From Formivibrio sp. (GTDB lineage Bacteria; Pseudomonadota; Gammaproteobacteria; Burkholderiales; Chitinibacteraceae), in contig JARLJJ010000416.1 of NCBI GenBank assembly GCA_031291275.1, forward strand, positions 1 to 53,348: a DNA stretch of 53,348 bases, given 5' to 3'. A program made the translations under genes and the position numbers. Positions 27,901 through 34,664 of this stretch are shown piece by piece; position 1 is the stretch's first letter; every line of letters begins with the position of its first letter. The notes under the pieces are model-generated. The model was not told where the DNA came from, did no database searches, and was given only the letters and a program-made list of their open reading frames with translations.

Positions 27901-30728
27901 GCGATGCCGCCAATATTGAACTCGTGCGACAGCTTGTCCAGGCCCATGCTTATTGGCGCATGAAAGGTCTGGCTGTCGATCTGGTGATCTGGAATGAAGA
28001 TCACGCAGGTTACCGCCAACGCTTGCAAGAACAGATCATGGGCTTGATTGCGTCTGGTATCGAAGCCAGTGTCATTGATCGGCCAGGGGGTATTTTCGTT
28101 CGACCGGCAGATCAAATATCGGGCGAAGATCGCATCCTGTTTCAATCGGTGGCACGTGCAGTTATCACAGATACCCGTGGAACATTTGCAGAACAACTCG
28201 ATCACCGCGCCTTGGTCGAGCCGCGGATGCCACGGTTAGTACCCAGCCGGACACATCGTCCAGAAACGGACCATGATGTTGATTTGCCAGAGCGTGATCT
28301 GATTCTAAACAACAACGGCTTGGGCGGATTTACGCCCGATGGGCGCGAATACGTGATCACCTTGGCGCCGGGGCAAGTCACGCCAGCACCTTGGTCCAAT
28401 GTGTTGGCAAACCCGCACTTTGGTACAGTTATTTCGGAAAACGGTGTCGGCTATACCTGGAACGAGAATGCACACGAATTCAGACTCACGCCCTGGCACA
28501 ACGACCCGGTCGGCGATTCAAGCGGTGAAGCCCTTTACCTTCGAGATGAAGAGACTGGACACTTTTGGTCGCCCAGTCCTTTGCCTGTCAACGCAGCTAC
28601 CCCTTATGTTATTCGGCACGGTTTTGGTTACAGCGTCTTCGAGACAAAATCGTGCGGTATTCAATCTGAATTGTGGGTCTACGTAGACATTGAAGCCGCA
28701 GTCAAATTCTCGGTGTTAAAGATTCGCAACGAATCTGGTCGATCACGCAAACTCTCGACAACGGGATATGTTGAGTGGGTCCTGGGTGATTTGCATGCAA
28801 AATCAGCCATGAATGTCACCACTGAAATCGATTTCCATACGGGGACGCTTTACGCCCGCAATCCATACAGCAGCGAATTTGCCGAGCGAGTGGCCTTCTT
28901 TGACGTGGATAACGCTACGCGTACCCAGACCGGTGACCGCACGGAATTTCTGGGCCGTAATGGTACCTTGCGCAACCCGGCCGCCATGCGTCGCAGTCAT
29001 CTCTCCGGCAAAGTGGGCGCCGGGCTTGATCCCTGTGGCGCCATTCAGGTGAATGTAGATCTGGCCGATGGAGAAGAACAAGAAGTCGTTTTCCTGCTGG
29101 GCGCGGGCAGCAATGGCGAAGAAGCCAGCCAACTCGTGCAACGATTCCGTAGCGCGGTGGCTGCACGCGCCTCGCTTAAAGCTGTTCGGCAATATTGGGA
29201 TCACACGCTGAATACCGTGCAAATTGAAACGCCTGATCCTTCGGTTAATGTGCTGGCCAATGGCTGGCTTATGTACCAAACCTTGGCTTGCCGAGTATGG
29301 GCGCGCAGCGGTTACTACCAATCCGGGGGCGCATTTGGTTTCCGCGACCAACTGCAGGATGTCATGGCGCTTATTCACGCCAAACCCGATTTGGTCCGTA
29401 AACACCTGTTATTGAGCGCCAGCCGACAATTTGTCGAAGGTGATGCTCAGCATTGGTGGCATCCTCCATCGGGCAGGGGAGTGCGTACGCACTGTTCGGA
29501 CGATTACCTCTGGCTACCATTGGCGGTATGTCGTTATGTCAAGAGCACCGGTGATCGTGCGGTACTGGATGAACCTGTGCAATTTCTGGATGGTCGCCCA
29601 GTCAATGCAGAGGACGAGTCTTATTATGACTTGCCAGGCCATTCCTCAGAAGTTGACAGTCTTTATCAGCACTGCGTACGCGCCATCCGGCACGGTTTGC
29701 GCTTTGGCGAGCATGGATTGCCGCTGATTGGCTCTGGCGATTGGAACGATGGCATGAATTTGGTCGGGAAACACGGTAAAGGCGAGAGCGTTTGGCTAGG
29801 CTTTTTCCTGTGCGAAGTGCTCGGACAATTCACCCAAGTAGCTCAAGACCACGGCGATGCACCCTTTGCTGAATTGTGCGTAGAGGAGGGAGCTCGGTTA
29901 AATCGGAACATCGAACAAAACTGTTGGGATGGCGAGTGGTATCGCCGGGCCTACTTTGACGATGGCACGCCGCTGGGTTCTGCGGGCAGTGAGGAATGTC
30001 AGATCGATTCCATCTCGCAAAGCTGGTCTGTTCTCTCCGGTGCAGGAGATGTGATCCGCAGGCGGATAGCCATGCAATCCGTTTACGACAGGTTGGTTCG
30101 CCACGACGCATCGCTCGTTCAATTGCTCGACCCACCTTTTGACAAATCGAAGCCCGATCCAGGCTACATCCGGGGCTATGTGCCAGGCGTGCGCGAAAAC
30201 GGCGGGCAATATACCCATGCGGCGATCTGGACCACGATGGCCTTTGCCGAGCTGGGCGAACACGAACGTGCATGGGAATTGCTGCGCATGATCAATCCGG
30301 TGAATCATGCTTTGACCGCTGAAGATGTTGAAATCTACAAAGTAGAACCTTATGTTGTTTCCGCCGATATCTATGCCATTGCGCCGCACACGGGCCGCGG
30401 GGGCTGGAGCTGGTACACAGGTTCCGCTGGCTGGATGTATCGGCTTATTCTTGAATCGCTACTGGGACTGAGGGTCGAAGGAGATAAACTGCATCTGGTG
30501 CCCTGCATACCCGAAGATTGGCCAGAATTCAAAATACACTACCGGTATAGAGAGACGATTTATCATATTTCAGTCAAACAAAAACAGATTGTCGCTGAAG
30601 GTGAGGGCGCTGAGACATGGATGACAGTCGATGGCCTGGAACAGCAGAATCCAACGATTTCTTTGCTGGATGATCGGCAAGATCATCACGTAGAGTTGAC
30701 CTTGTTTAGGAATAAAAACGAGTCCTGA
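21909..30728 (+). CDS. ndvB: Cyclic beta-1,2-glucan synthase
   Basis: Very large inner-membrane enzyme that starts, elongates, trims and cyclises beta-1,2-glucans from UDP-glucose; the products act as periplasmic osmoregulated glucans. The chosen start gives about 2939 residues, close to rhizobial NdvB/Chv proteins. Order of parts: N-terminal region, membrane helices at about 427-475, a GT84 glucosyltransferase domain with TLDTDTDLPRD near 640 and RRHRWIRGDWQ near 789, further helices at about 842-875 and 970-1010, a glycoamylase-like region (about 1200-1560), and C-terminal GH94 phosphorylase-like domains with GSGDWNDGMN near 2610. No strong ribosome site marks the start; 21849 and 21711 are alternatives. 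No ndvA exporter lies next to it. Confidence 0.93.
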   Translation: MKLIRHFSQWTARFRNSGLAHAHSNEEPPLRSALFSADQMEQHGKALASSHKLATGRVPDQLLPRLSANETVLVNVCNLLTAAVASKQRITPAGEWLLDNFYLIEEQIRTAQRHLPKGYSQGLPRLAYGPSAGRPRVYDIALEIISHGDGRVDTEGLCRFVAAYQSVTPLMLGELWAIPIMLRLAVIENLRRVGMRIAVGWDEKILAGTWADQMMETAEKDPKSLILVIADMARSNPPLVSAFVAEIVRRLQGLGPALALPLTWISHRLSESGLTIEQLVQVESQRQAADQVSISNSIGSLRVLGAMNWREFVETLSIVEQTLREDPSGVYGRMDFATRDHYRHATERIAKKSLLTEGDIARKAVELACAATAGESISGIGDRTKHVGFYLIDKGLPVLEHLVAVRISRRESFKRMMSRHPQLPYLGAIMLLTVFLSAGLLTQVHPAGLPDWALILLGILLLIVTSQLAAALVNWWSTLLVSPHALPKMDFSEGIPPQERTLVIVPTMLTSASGIEDLVEALEVRFLANRDSRLHFGLLTDLCDAQQESLPDDEPLVRLAQTRIDELNKKYASAGELSSDDIFFLFHRSRRWNPRDRIWMGYERKRGKLADLNALLRGDAQDRFALVVGDITFLSNVKYVITLDTDTDLPRDTARQFIGAMAHPLNRPYYDEAKRRVVEGYGILQPRVAISLPGTNRSNYARLFGGETGIDPYTRAVSDVYQDVFGEGSFIGKGIYEVDAFEHALRGRFPENRILSHDLLEGCYARAGLLSDVQLFEDFPARYSADVSRRHRWIRGDWQLAGWLLRHVPDMPRKEGILDRRNPLSGLSQWKLIDNLRRSLVPAAMTLLLLSGWTFLSPAWFWTLSVVGILLAPSLCTTILDLLRKPEDLLLWQHIDAVAHSISRRCLQLAFELACLPYEAFFSLDAIARSIWRMGISHRRMLEWTPSSAAEHSWLNLSGNDLFASIRSMWVAPLIAVVEAMYLSVVNPGALAAAAPILILWFFSPAIAWWISRPLVRRKASLSFEQLRFLRVLSRRTWAFFDQFVGPEDHWLPPDNFQQYRIATVAHRTSPTNMGLALLANLTAYDFGYIPIGTLVERTENTLQTMEGLARFRGHFYNWYDTQTLQPLPPLYVSTVDSGNLAGHLLTLRAGLLALADNKILGEQWIQGLSDTLRIVAETTDGTGEEQAAIQNELDSISTVTPITLAAVHLSLARLTNFADNLIAQLDNGIPAHEDPVMDDEENGPDTGWIEALVHQCHELLNDLTFFAPWLLLPAAPAGCEAFVGMSSIPTLRELLQWVVKTGVDIESQLEIETVAENRNWLIELQKSIAIGNTHAKDKISAIERLVRQSGALANLDYDFLYNKTRHLLSIGYNIGERRVDPGYYDLLASEARLCNFVAIAQGKLPQESWFALGRLLTGTRGEPVLLSWSGSMFEYLMPLLVMPTYDNTLLDDTCKGAVARQIEYGSQRNVPWGISESGYNTVDMYLNYQYHAFGVPGLGLKRGLAEDLVIAPYASVLALMVAPEAACLNLQHLAADGVVGKYGFFEAIDYTPVRQRRGQTHTVVRSFMAHHQGMSLLSLAYLILDRPMQKRFESDPQFQSVMLLLQERIPKATNLFSHTAQLYEVNSAATTEMPIRVFHSPDTPIPEVQLLSNGRYHVMVTNAGGGYSRWRDLAVTRWREDSTCDNWGSFCYIREVASGAFWSTAHQPTLKRPERYEAIFSEGRAEFRRRDSIIAGDGDFDTHTEIVVSPEDDIELRRVHITNRSRLRREIEVTSYAEVVLATPAADALHPAFSNLFVQTEILKERRAILCTRRPHSAEQQAPWMLHLMVAHGTDIGEVSYETDRMRFIGRGRSVAAPLALSNTVTLSNSEGSVLDPVVAIRYRIVLEPEQTVTVDMVTGICDNRDTAMNLIEKYQDSHLADRVFDLAWTHNQVILRQLNASEADAQLYARLASSVIYANASLRADAAVLIKNRRGQSGLWGYAISGDLPIVLLQIGDAANIELVRQLVQAHAYWRMKGLAVDLVIWNEDHAGYRQRLQEQIMGLIASGIEASVIDRPGGIFVRPADQISGEDRILFQSVARAVITDTRGTFAEQLDHRALVEPRMPRLVPSRTHRPETDHDVDLPERDLILNNNGLGGFTPDGREYVITLAPGQVTPAPWSNVLANPHFGTVISENGVGYTWNENAHEFRLTPWHNDPVGDSSGEALYLRDEETGHFWSPSPLPVNAATPYVIRHGFGYSVFETKSCGIQSELWVYVDIEAAVKFSVLKIRNESGRSRKLSTTGYVEWVLGDLHAKSAMNVTTEIDFHTGTLYARNPYSSEFAERVAFFDVDNATRTQTGDRTEFLGRNGTLRNPAAMRRSHLSGKVGAGLDPCGAIQVNVDLADGEEQEVVFLLGAGSNGEEASQLVQRFRSAVAARASLKAVRQYWDHTLNTVQIETPDPSVNVLANGWLMYQTLACRVWARSGYYQSGGAFGFRDQLQDVMALIHAKPDLVRKHLLLSASRQFVEGDAQHWWHPPSGRGVRTHCSDDYLWLPLAVCRYVKSTGDRAVLDEPVQFLDGRPVNAEDESYYDLPGHSSEVDSLYQHCVRAIRHGLRFGEHGLPLIGSGDWNDGMNLVGKHGKGESVWLGFFLCEVLGQFTQVAQDHGDAPFAELCVEEGARLNRNIEQNCWDGEWYRRAYFDDGTPLGSAGSEECQIDSISQSWSVLSGAGDVIRRRIAMQSVYDRLVRHDASLVQLLDPPFDKSKPDPGYIRGYVPGVRENGGQYTHAAIWTTMAFAELGEHERAWELLRMINPVNHALTAEDVEIYKVEPYVVSADIYAIAPHTGRGGWSWYTGSAGWMYRLILESLLGLRVEGDKLHLVPCIPEDWPEFKIHYRYRETIYHISVKQKQIVAEGEGAETWMTVDGLEQQNPTISLLDDRQDHHVELTLFRNKNES

Positions 30729-30739
30729 ATTGGCCAATG

Positions 30740-30779
30740 CCGGATAAGCCCAAGCGTTTCAACGCATGGGCTTATCCGG
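30740..30779. terminator. Long perfect hairpin between the convergent ndvB and NYN genes
   Basis: CCGGATAAGCCCA at 30740-30752 pairs perfectly with 30767-30779, and inside a single mismatch a further 4-bp stem closes a TTCA loop. It lies 11 bp after the ndvB stop and 15 bp from the end of the opposing gene. No T-run follows, so termination is inferred from position and stability. Confidence 0.6.
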
Positions 30780-30794
30780 ATACGGGTGAAAAGC

Positions 30795-31919
30795 TTATTC
30801 CGAGTCGGGGACAGTTTCTGTTTTGCGTGGACGGCGACTGCGAACAGCCGGCTTGCGAAGTTTATTTTGAGGTGGCTCGATCGTTGTTTGAGCCGAAATA
30901 TCTTGCTCTGCATGCCCATCAGCCGTTTGCTTGAGGACTTGGGTCACCGGTGTCACAGCGTTTTTTACCGCAGGTTTTCGACCCCCACGCCCTTTGCGAC
31001 GAGTTTCAGGTTTATTGTTTATATCCTCGGCAGATGCCGCCTTGGGTGTGGCCTGCATCATTTCCGCTCGTTCATTCGTCGCTTCGCCAGCTGAATTTCC
31101 ACTGCTGCGATATACATATGCGCCTGATTTTTCATCGCGCCCAAACTCCAGCAAACCTCGCGCTTGTGCTTCTTCAAGTAGATTCCCAAAAGCACGGAAC
31201 CCATAGTAAGACTCGCTGAAATCCGGTTTGCGACGCTTGATTGCCTCTTTCAGAACCGAGGCCCAAATTTTCCCGCTATCACCACGTTCTGATAACAGCG
31301 CATCGAATGTTTCTACTGCCATATCAATGGCTTGACTCTTGCGTGCTTCCAATTCTTCTTTACGCCGTTTTTCTTCGTCAGGCGAACGTCTGGCGGAGTG
31401 AGGCACTTCCTGTTTATCCCGCTTGGCTGCCGCACGCTGGCTTTCTCGGACCAGATCGTCGTAAAAAATAAATTCATCGCAATTGGCAATCAACAAATCC
31501 GAAGTCGACTGCTTTACACCCACACCAATCACTTGTTTGGCGTTCTCGCGTAACTTGGAAACGAGTGGAGAAAAGTCCGAGTCGCCACTGATGATGACAA
31601 AGGTATTGACGTGGGATTTGGTATAGCAAAGATCCAACGCATCCACGACCAGACGGATATCCGCAGAGTTCTTTCCGGATTGTCTCACATGCGGAATTTC
31701 AATCAGCTCAAAATTGGCCTCATGCATTGTGGCCTTAAAGGCTTTATACCGGTCCCAGTCGCAATAGGCTTTTTTGACAACAATGCTGCCTTTTAGCAGC
31801 AAACGCTCAAGGATGGGTTTGATATCGAATTGCTCATACTTTGCATCTCGTACGCCGAGGGCAACATTTTCAAAATCGCAGAAAAGCGCCATGCTGATAT
31901 TTTCGGGGGATGACGCCAT
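30795..31919 (-). CDS. NYN-domain (PIN-like) protein with OST-HTH/LOTUS domain
   Basis: Predicted RNA-binding protein or ribonuclease. The start at 31919 follows GGAGAG and gives 374 residues. The NYN domain (about 5-150) has the acidic residues of this PIN-like nuclease fold: ALFCDFENV, CDWDRYK, NSADIRLVVDALD and IISGDSDFSPLV. A charged linker leads to an OST-HTH/LOTUS-like winged helix (about 200-275, with FSESYYGFRAFGNLLEEAQ and GLLEFGR). The tail is rich in lysine, arginine and proline and ends in RSRRPRKTE, which suggests nucleic-acid binding. It is the last host gene before the dif-integrated prophage. Confidence 0.85.
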   Translation of the reverse strand: MASSPENISMALFCDFENVALGVRDAKYEQFDIKPILERLLLKGSIVVKKAYCDWDRYKAFKATMHEANFELIEIPHVRQSGKNSADIRLVVDALDLCYTKSHVNTFVIISGDSDFSPLVSKLRENAKQVIGVGVKQSTSDLLIANCDEFIFYDDLVRESQRAAAKRDKQEVPHSARRSPDEEKRRKEELEARKSQAIDMAVETFDALLSERGDSGKIWASVLKEAIKRRKPDFSESYYGFRAFGNLLEEAQARGLLEFGRDEKSGAYVYRSSGNSAGEATNERAEMMQATPKAASAEDINNKPETRRKGRGGRKPAVKNAVTPVTQVLKQTADGHAEQDISAQTTIEPPQNKLRKPAVRSRRPRKTETVPDSE

Positions 31920-32045
31920 GTAACTCTCCAAGTGGATGCGGGCTTGAGCGTGATTTTCGTTCAAATAAGTACACGTCTTACTTTATCCTGTTGTAGCGCA
32001 TTTATCTGCCAGGAAGGAATATAAAAGAGGAGAAGATCGGATTCT

Positions 32046-32098
32046 GCCAAGTAACCGCAGCAGCGGTTATTTCTGCGGTTCTAGTACTTCGTATAATG
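32046..32098 (+). repeat. Left copy of the 53-bp direct repeat (attL side of prophage)
   Basis: Identical over 53 bp to 39378-39430. It contains an internal inverted repeat (AACCGCAG at 32053-32060 against CTGCGGTT at 32073-32080) and ends in a XerC-type arm, ACTTCGTATAA, at 32086-32096, followed by TG. Downstream, TTGCGTCAATA at 32105-32115 resembles a degenerate XerD arm but is spaced 8 bp from the XerC arm rather than 6. In frame, the copy spells the C-terminus of the phage regulator found at the right end. Confidence 0.85.
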
Positions 32099-32145
32099 AC
32101 AACATTGCGTCAATAATGTGAAATGTTAACGGAAGATAAACGAAG

Positions 32146-32169
32146 AACCCGGAGAATTCCGGGTTTTTT
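32146..32169 (+). terminator. Rho-independent terminator at the left end of the prophage
   Basis: AACCCGGA, loop GAAT, TCCGGGTT, then a T-run to 32169. In the circular phage it would lie just after the regulator gene that is now at 38978-39448. It also shows that the downstream HTH gene starts after it. Confidence 0.85.
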
Positions 32170-32185
32170 GCTTAGAGGTACTACC

Positions 32186-32635
32186 GTGCGTAAATTCCCT
32201 GTGGCTGGATTTCGGCCAATTCCTGTAGACCTTTTTGAAGTACTGCATACCATGCAAGAACCAGAAATGGCTAAAGCCCTAGGTGTAAACCCATGGGCTT
32301 TTCGTCGATGGCTTGATGGTGAAGAGCCGGTTCCCCTCATCGCCTACAAACTGGCAAAGGTCATTGCCGGCCATGAACTAACAGCAGGGTTTGGTGAATT
32401 CGCCGGAGTTCGGTACGAGAACGGCAAGCTGTATGCGAGAAATAGAGTAGGCAAGAGGGCAGGAATGACCTACGGCGAGCTTTCAAGCATCGAGATGATG
32501 CGTGACCTGATAAACAACATCGAGGCCGTACAGGCCGAAAACATGCGACTACGCAAAGAGCGTGACTTCTACAAAGGCCAGTGCGATCGAGAAACGCGCT
32601 TTGGCTTGATCGTCAACGACCTTTTCAATCACTAA
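32186..32635 (+). CDS. Phage protein with HTH-like N-terminus
   Basis: A 149-residue protein, probably a DNA-binding regulator. The segment EMAKALGVNPWAFRRWLDGEEPVP resembles a Cro/antitoxin-type helix-turn-helix with a tryptophan-rich recognition helix; a second part (MTYGELSSIEMMRDLINNIEA, then QAENMRLRKERDF) is likely a coiled coil for dimerisation. I chose the GTG at 32186 because AGAGG lies 7 bp upstream; the ATG at 32123 would place a Rho-independent terminator inside the gene. It is read opposite to the structural operon, so it may control replication or lysogeny. Confidence 0.7.
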   Translation: MRKFPVAGFRPIPVDLFEVLHTMQEPEMAKALGVNPWAFRRWLDGEEPVPLIAYKLAKVIAGHELTAGFGEFAGVRYENGKLYARNRVGKRAGMTYGELSSIEMMRDLINNIEAVQAENMRLRKERDFYKGQCDRETRFGLIVNDLFNH

Positions 32636-32868
32636 ACCCCGGTTTACAGAACACGATTTAAGCTTTGATGTACGCAATCAGCAAAGCCGCGAAGAAACAC
32701 CTGGCGCTTTTGTGACCTGTCTCCGACGGGCCGGGACAGCATCACGCGCCCCGGCGGGCGCTGTGGGGCGAGTCAGTGGTAAATCCGAAAAGATGTATGG
32801 CTTCGAATTAGTAGAACGATTCAAAGACTTACACTATTTCTGAAGAAATCCAGCCAGCAAGAAGAAAG
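32636..32868. other. Phage intergenic region with GC-rich hairpins (candidate origin or packaging signal)
   Basis: The largest non-coding stretch of the phage. A perfect 6-bp stem GCGCCC/GGGCGC with loop CGGC lies at 32746-32761, next to an imperfect stem around 32718-32738 (TGTCTCCG against CGGGACA). Such paired GC-rich hairpins mark replication origins and packaging signals in filamentous phages. No initiator nick site could be identified. Confidence 0.4.
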
Positions 32869-32892
32869 AAACCCCGGAAATCCGGGGTTTTT
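32869..32892. terminator. Bidirectional terminator between convergent phage genes
   Basis: AAACCCCGG, loop AAAT, CCGGGGTTT plus further T residues. It closes both the plus-strand HTH gene and the minus-strand structural operon. Confidence 0.88.
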
Positions 32893-32896
32893 AAGT

Positions 32897-33280
32897 TTAT
32901 CGTTTTCGATCATAAAGTAAACGATCACGAGCAGCACGAGTCGCTTGAGCACGAGAGATGCCCGGACACTTGGAAATCTCGAAACTGATCAATTGTTCAA
33001 CTTGACCAGTATCACCAAAGCACATACTCACCAACTCAGAAAAAGCAAATAAATCGCGATGTGCAAAAAGTTTAGATTTATCAAAATTGGTGTGAGAGAT
33101 TAAAGATCGTTCAGGCTTAGAAGGCTTTACTTTCATGTTAAAAAAAAGCCAAGCAATAAATCCAACAGGAAAAATAAACAGCAACGATTTTAAGAAATTA
33201 CCAACTGGAACAAACTGAAAAAAAAGCACAAACAAAAGTAAAAAAAAGACCCAGAACAAGGCGTATTTGAAGTTCTGCAT
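32897..33280 (-). CDS. Phage membrane protein of unknown function (last gene of the structural operon)
   Basis: A 127-residue protein that I do not recognise. The N-terminal half holds two hydrophobic helices (about residues 6-24 and 28-48, very rich in phenylalanine and leucine). The C-terminal half is soluble, with LFAFSELVSMCFGDTGQVEQLI and a basic end (QATRAARDRLLYDRKR) that resembles a small DNA-binding or assembly tail. AGGAGG lies upstream at slightly long spacing. Position after Zot and the small lipoprotein suggests a role in assembly or host alteration, but this is a guess. Confidence 0.65.
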   Translation of the reverse strand: MQNFKYALFWVFFLLLFVLFFQFVPVGNFLKSLLFIFPVGFIAWLFFNMKVKPSKPERSLISHTNFDKSKLFAHRDLFAFSELVSMCFGDTGQVEQLISFEISKCPGISRAQATRAARDRLLYDRKR

Positions 33281-33332
33281 AGGTAAGTTTGCCTCCTAGG
33301 TGAAGAATAAAACAGAAGGCAAACAGATACAA

Positions 33333-33470
33333 CTACACAAACTTACAAAGAAAACCAGCCTCATCACCCATGCAACGATAAACACCAGGCTGAGTAAATT
33401 GCCAATCATGCTCATGAGCACAGCCAAACAAAAACAGCGCAGAGGCAACAAAAATAAATCTAATGATCAT
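33333..33470 (-). CDS. 45-residue phage lipoprotein overlapping the zot stop
   Basis: A very short gene. Its ATG at 33470 overlaps the Zot stop in the sequence ATGA, so it would be translated by coupling. The product starts MIIRFIFVASALFLFGC, a signal sequence with a lipobox (LFGC, Cys17), followed by a 28-residue mature part with two further cysteines (Cys33 and Cys42). I infer an envelope lipoprotein. It could support virion export next to Zot, or alter the host surface; no homologue comes to mind. Coupling and the lipobox make it more than a chance frame. Confidence 0.65.
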   Translation of the reverse strand: MIIRFIFVASALFLFGCAHEHDWQFTQPGVYRCMGDEAGFLCKFV

Positions 33471-34297
33471 GTCAATTTTCTCTCATAAATTGCACCAGTC
33501 GGAGTCACCACATAGAAGCCGAAGAAAAGAACCTTGATCAGCATGAGGAAAAACAAAAAAGGAATACGCCAAGCAATACCTTTCCAAGTCAATGCAGGAG
33601 GCATAAAACGACCTTCAAGATGCCAAGGACTGAGAAGTGAATGGGTGGCGTGAGGATAATGCTCAGTAAAAATTTGAGCAGTGTCATACGCTTTATAAAG
33701 ATCAGAACCAGTGAGAAACCAGCGATCGACAGAAATGTTAGTAGAAGCCCGACCCATCACAACACCAGCGGCATGCATCTTAGGTAAAGGTAGTTTTTTC
33801 TTGCCAGTAAAAAGCTTCCAGAGCATGGAAATAATCGGGATACGAATTTTGTCTAAAGCATGGCAAGTAACAATGTACTCAGCCAAAGCAGAACGAATCT
33901 GAGAATCAACCATATCAATATGCTGGACCAACATGTAAACATCCCAGCCGAGTTTTCTAGCATGAACAAGCCAATTAATAAGGGCTTTCCGACGGCCATC
34001 ATTCCACTCACGAGCATTCATCCAAATCGCGCATTCATCCAAGATTAAAAGCCCGTTTTTTTCTTCATCGTGATCACCTTCATAACCACGACCAATACAA
34101 TCTAAATCGGTAGCGGTAGGTAAATCAGGAACACGAGTATAAGAAACCTTGGAACGAGGATTGCGTAATAGATGTTTAAGATTGATATCAATATTGCCAG
34201 CAATTCGTCTGCCTTCTTTAGCATATTCACGCATTTTTGAAACAGTCATGATGGACTTACCACCACCAAGAACACCAGTAACAATGAAAACACTCAT
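33467..34297 (-). CDS. zot: Zot-like / gpI phage assembly ATPase
   Basis: Inner-membrane ATPase that drives extrusion of the filamentous virion. The 276 residues have a Walker A variant GVLGGGKS near the N-terminus, Walker B LLILDECAIW, the conserved QHIDMVDSQIR segment, and one membrane helix near the C-terminus (IPFLFFLMLIKVLFFGFYV). Only about 14 residues follow the helix, so the periplasmic part found in M13 gpI (348 aa) and CTX Zot (399 aa) is nearly absent. Its start overlaps the gpVI-like stop by 4 bp and its stop overlaps the lipoprotein start. Confidence 0.9.
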   Translation of the reverse strand: MSVFIVTGVLGGGKSIMTVSKMREYAKEGRRIAGNIDINLKHLLRNPRSKVSYTRVPDLPTATDLDCIGRGYEGDHDEEKNGLLILDECAIWMNAREWNDGRRKALINWLVHARKLGWDVYMLVQHIDMVDSQIRSALAEYIVTCHALDKIRIPIISMLWKLFTGKKKLPLPKMHAAGVVMGRASTNISVDRWFLTGSDLYKAYDTAQIFTEHYPHATHSLLSPWHLEGRFMPPALTWKGIAWRIPFLFFLMLIKVLFFGFYVVTPTGAIYERKLT

Positions 34298-34653
34298 GGC
34301 AAAGGACTCCCATTAACAACAGCAGTATAAAAACGAGCTTGCAAAATAAATAATTGGTAAACCTTTAAAAGCACCCAAGCAGAAGCAACGGCAGTAATGC
34401 AAGCAGGAATATTGGGAGTAATGGCCATAAACATAAAGCCATAAAAAATAGAATCGGCAGGAAAAGCAGTAACAAAAGTGCCCAATAAAGCACCAGCACC
34501 AATATAAAGAGTTAAAGCGGCAGCAATAATTGAAGTGATATAAAAAGTAGTGGCAGCAATTTTAAAACCCCACATACGAACAAAGAAACCAGCAAAGCTA
34601 GTAAAAATGTTTGTGATAAAAGAAAAGAAAACATTAAAAGCAGCATTAACCAT
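34294..34653 (-). CDS. gpVI-like minor coat protein
   Basis: A 119-residue hydrophobic protein located between gpIII and Zot, the place of gpVI in filamentous phages. It has about three membrane helices (around residues 30-60, 70-90 and 90-110), including AALTLYIGAGALLGTFV and ITAVASAWVLLKVYQLF. gpVI caps the end of the virion together with gpIII. Identification rests on size, hydrophobicity and order, since sequence conservation is low in this family. It is coupled to zot by a 4-bp overlap. Confidence 0.75.
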   Translation of the reverse strand: MVNAAFNVFFSFITNIFTSFAGFFVRMWGFKIAATTFYITSIIAAALTLYIGAGALLGTFVTAFPADSIFYGFMFMAITPNIPACITAVASAWVLLKVYQLFILQARFYTAVVNGSPLP

Positions 34654-34664
34654 TTTGAAATCCT

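Noticed and set aside
27177..28205. Open frame of 342 codons opposite the ndvB gene
   Set aside because: It lies inside the GH94-like part of ndvB and has no family motif or ribosome site.
32123..32185. Upstream ATG for the phage HTH gene
   Set aside because: The extension contains a complete Rho-independent terminator and lacks a ribosome site, while the GTG at 32186 has AGAGG at good spacing.
32870..32892. Possible attachment-site palindrome inside the phage
   Set aside because: Its stem with T-runs on both sides and its place between convergent genes make it an ordinary bidirectional terminator.
33300..33488. Plus-strand frame of 62 codons inside the phage operon
   Set aside because: It lies opposite the coupled lipoprotein gene and has a lysine-rich, low-complexity product without ribosome site.
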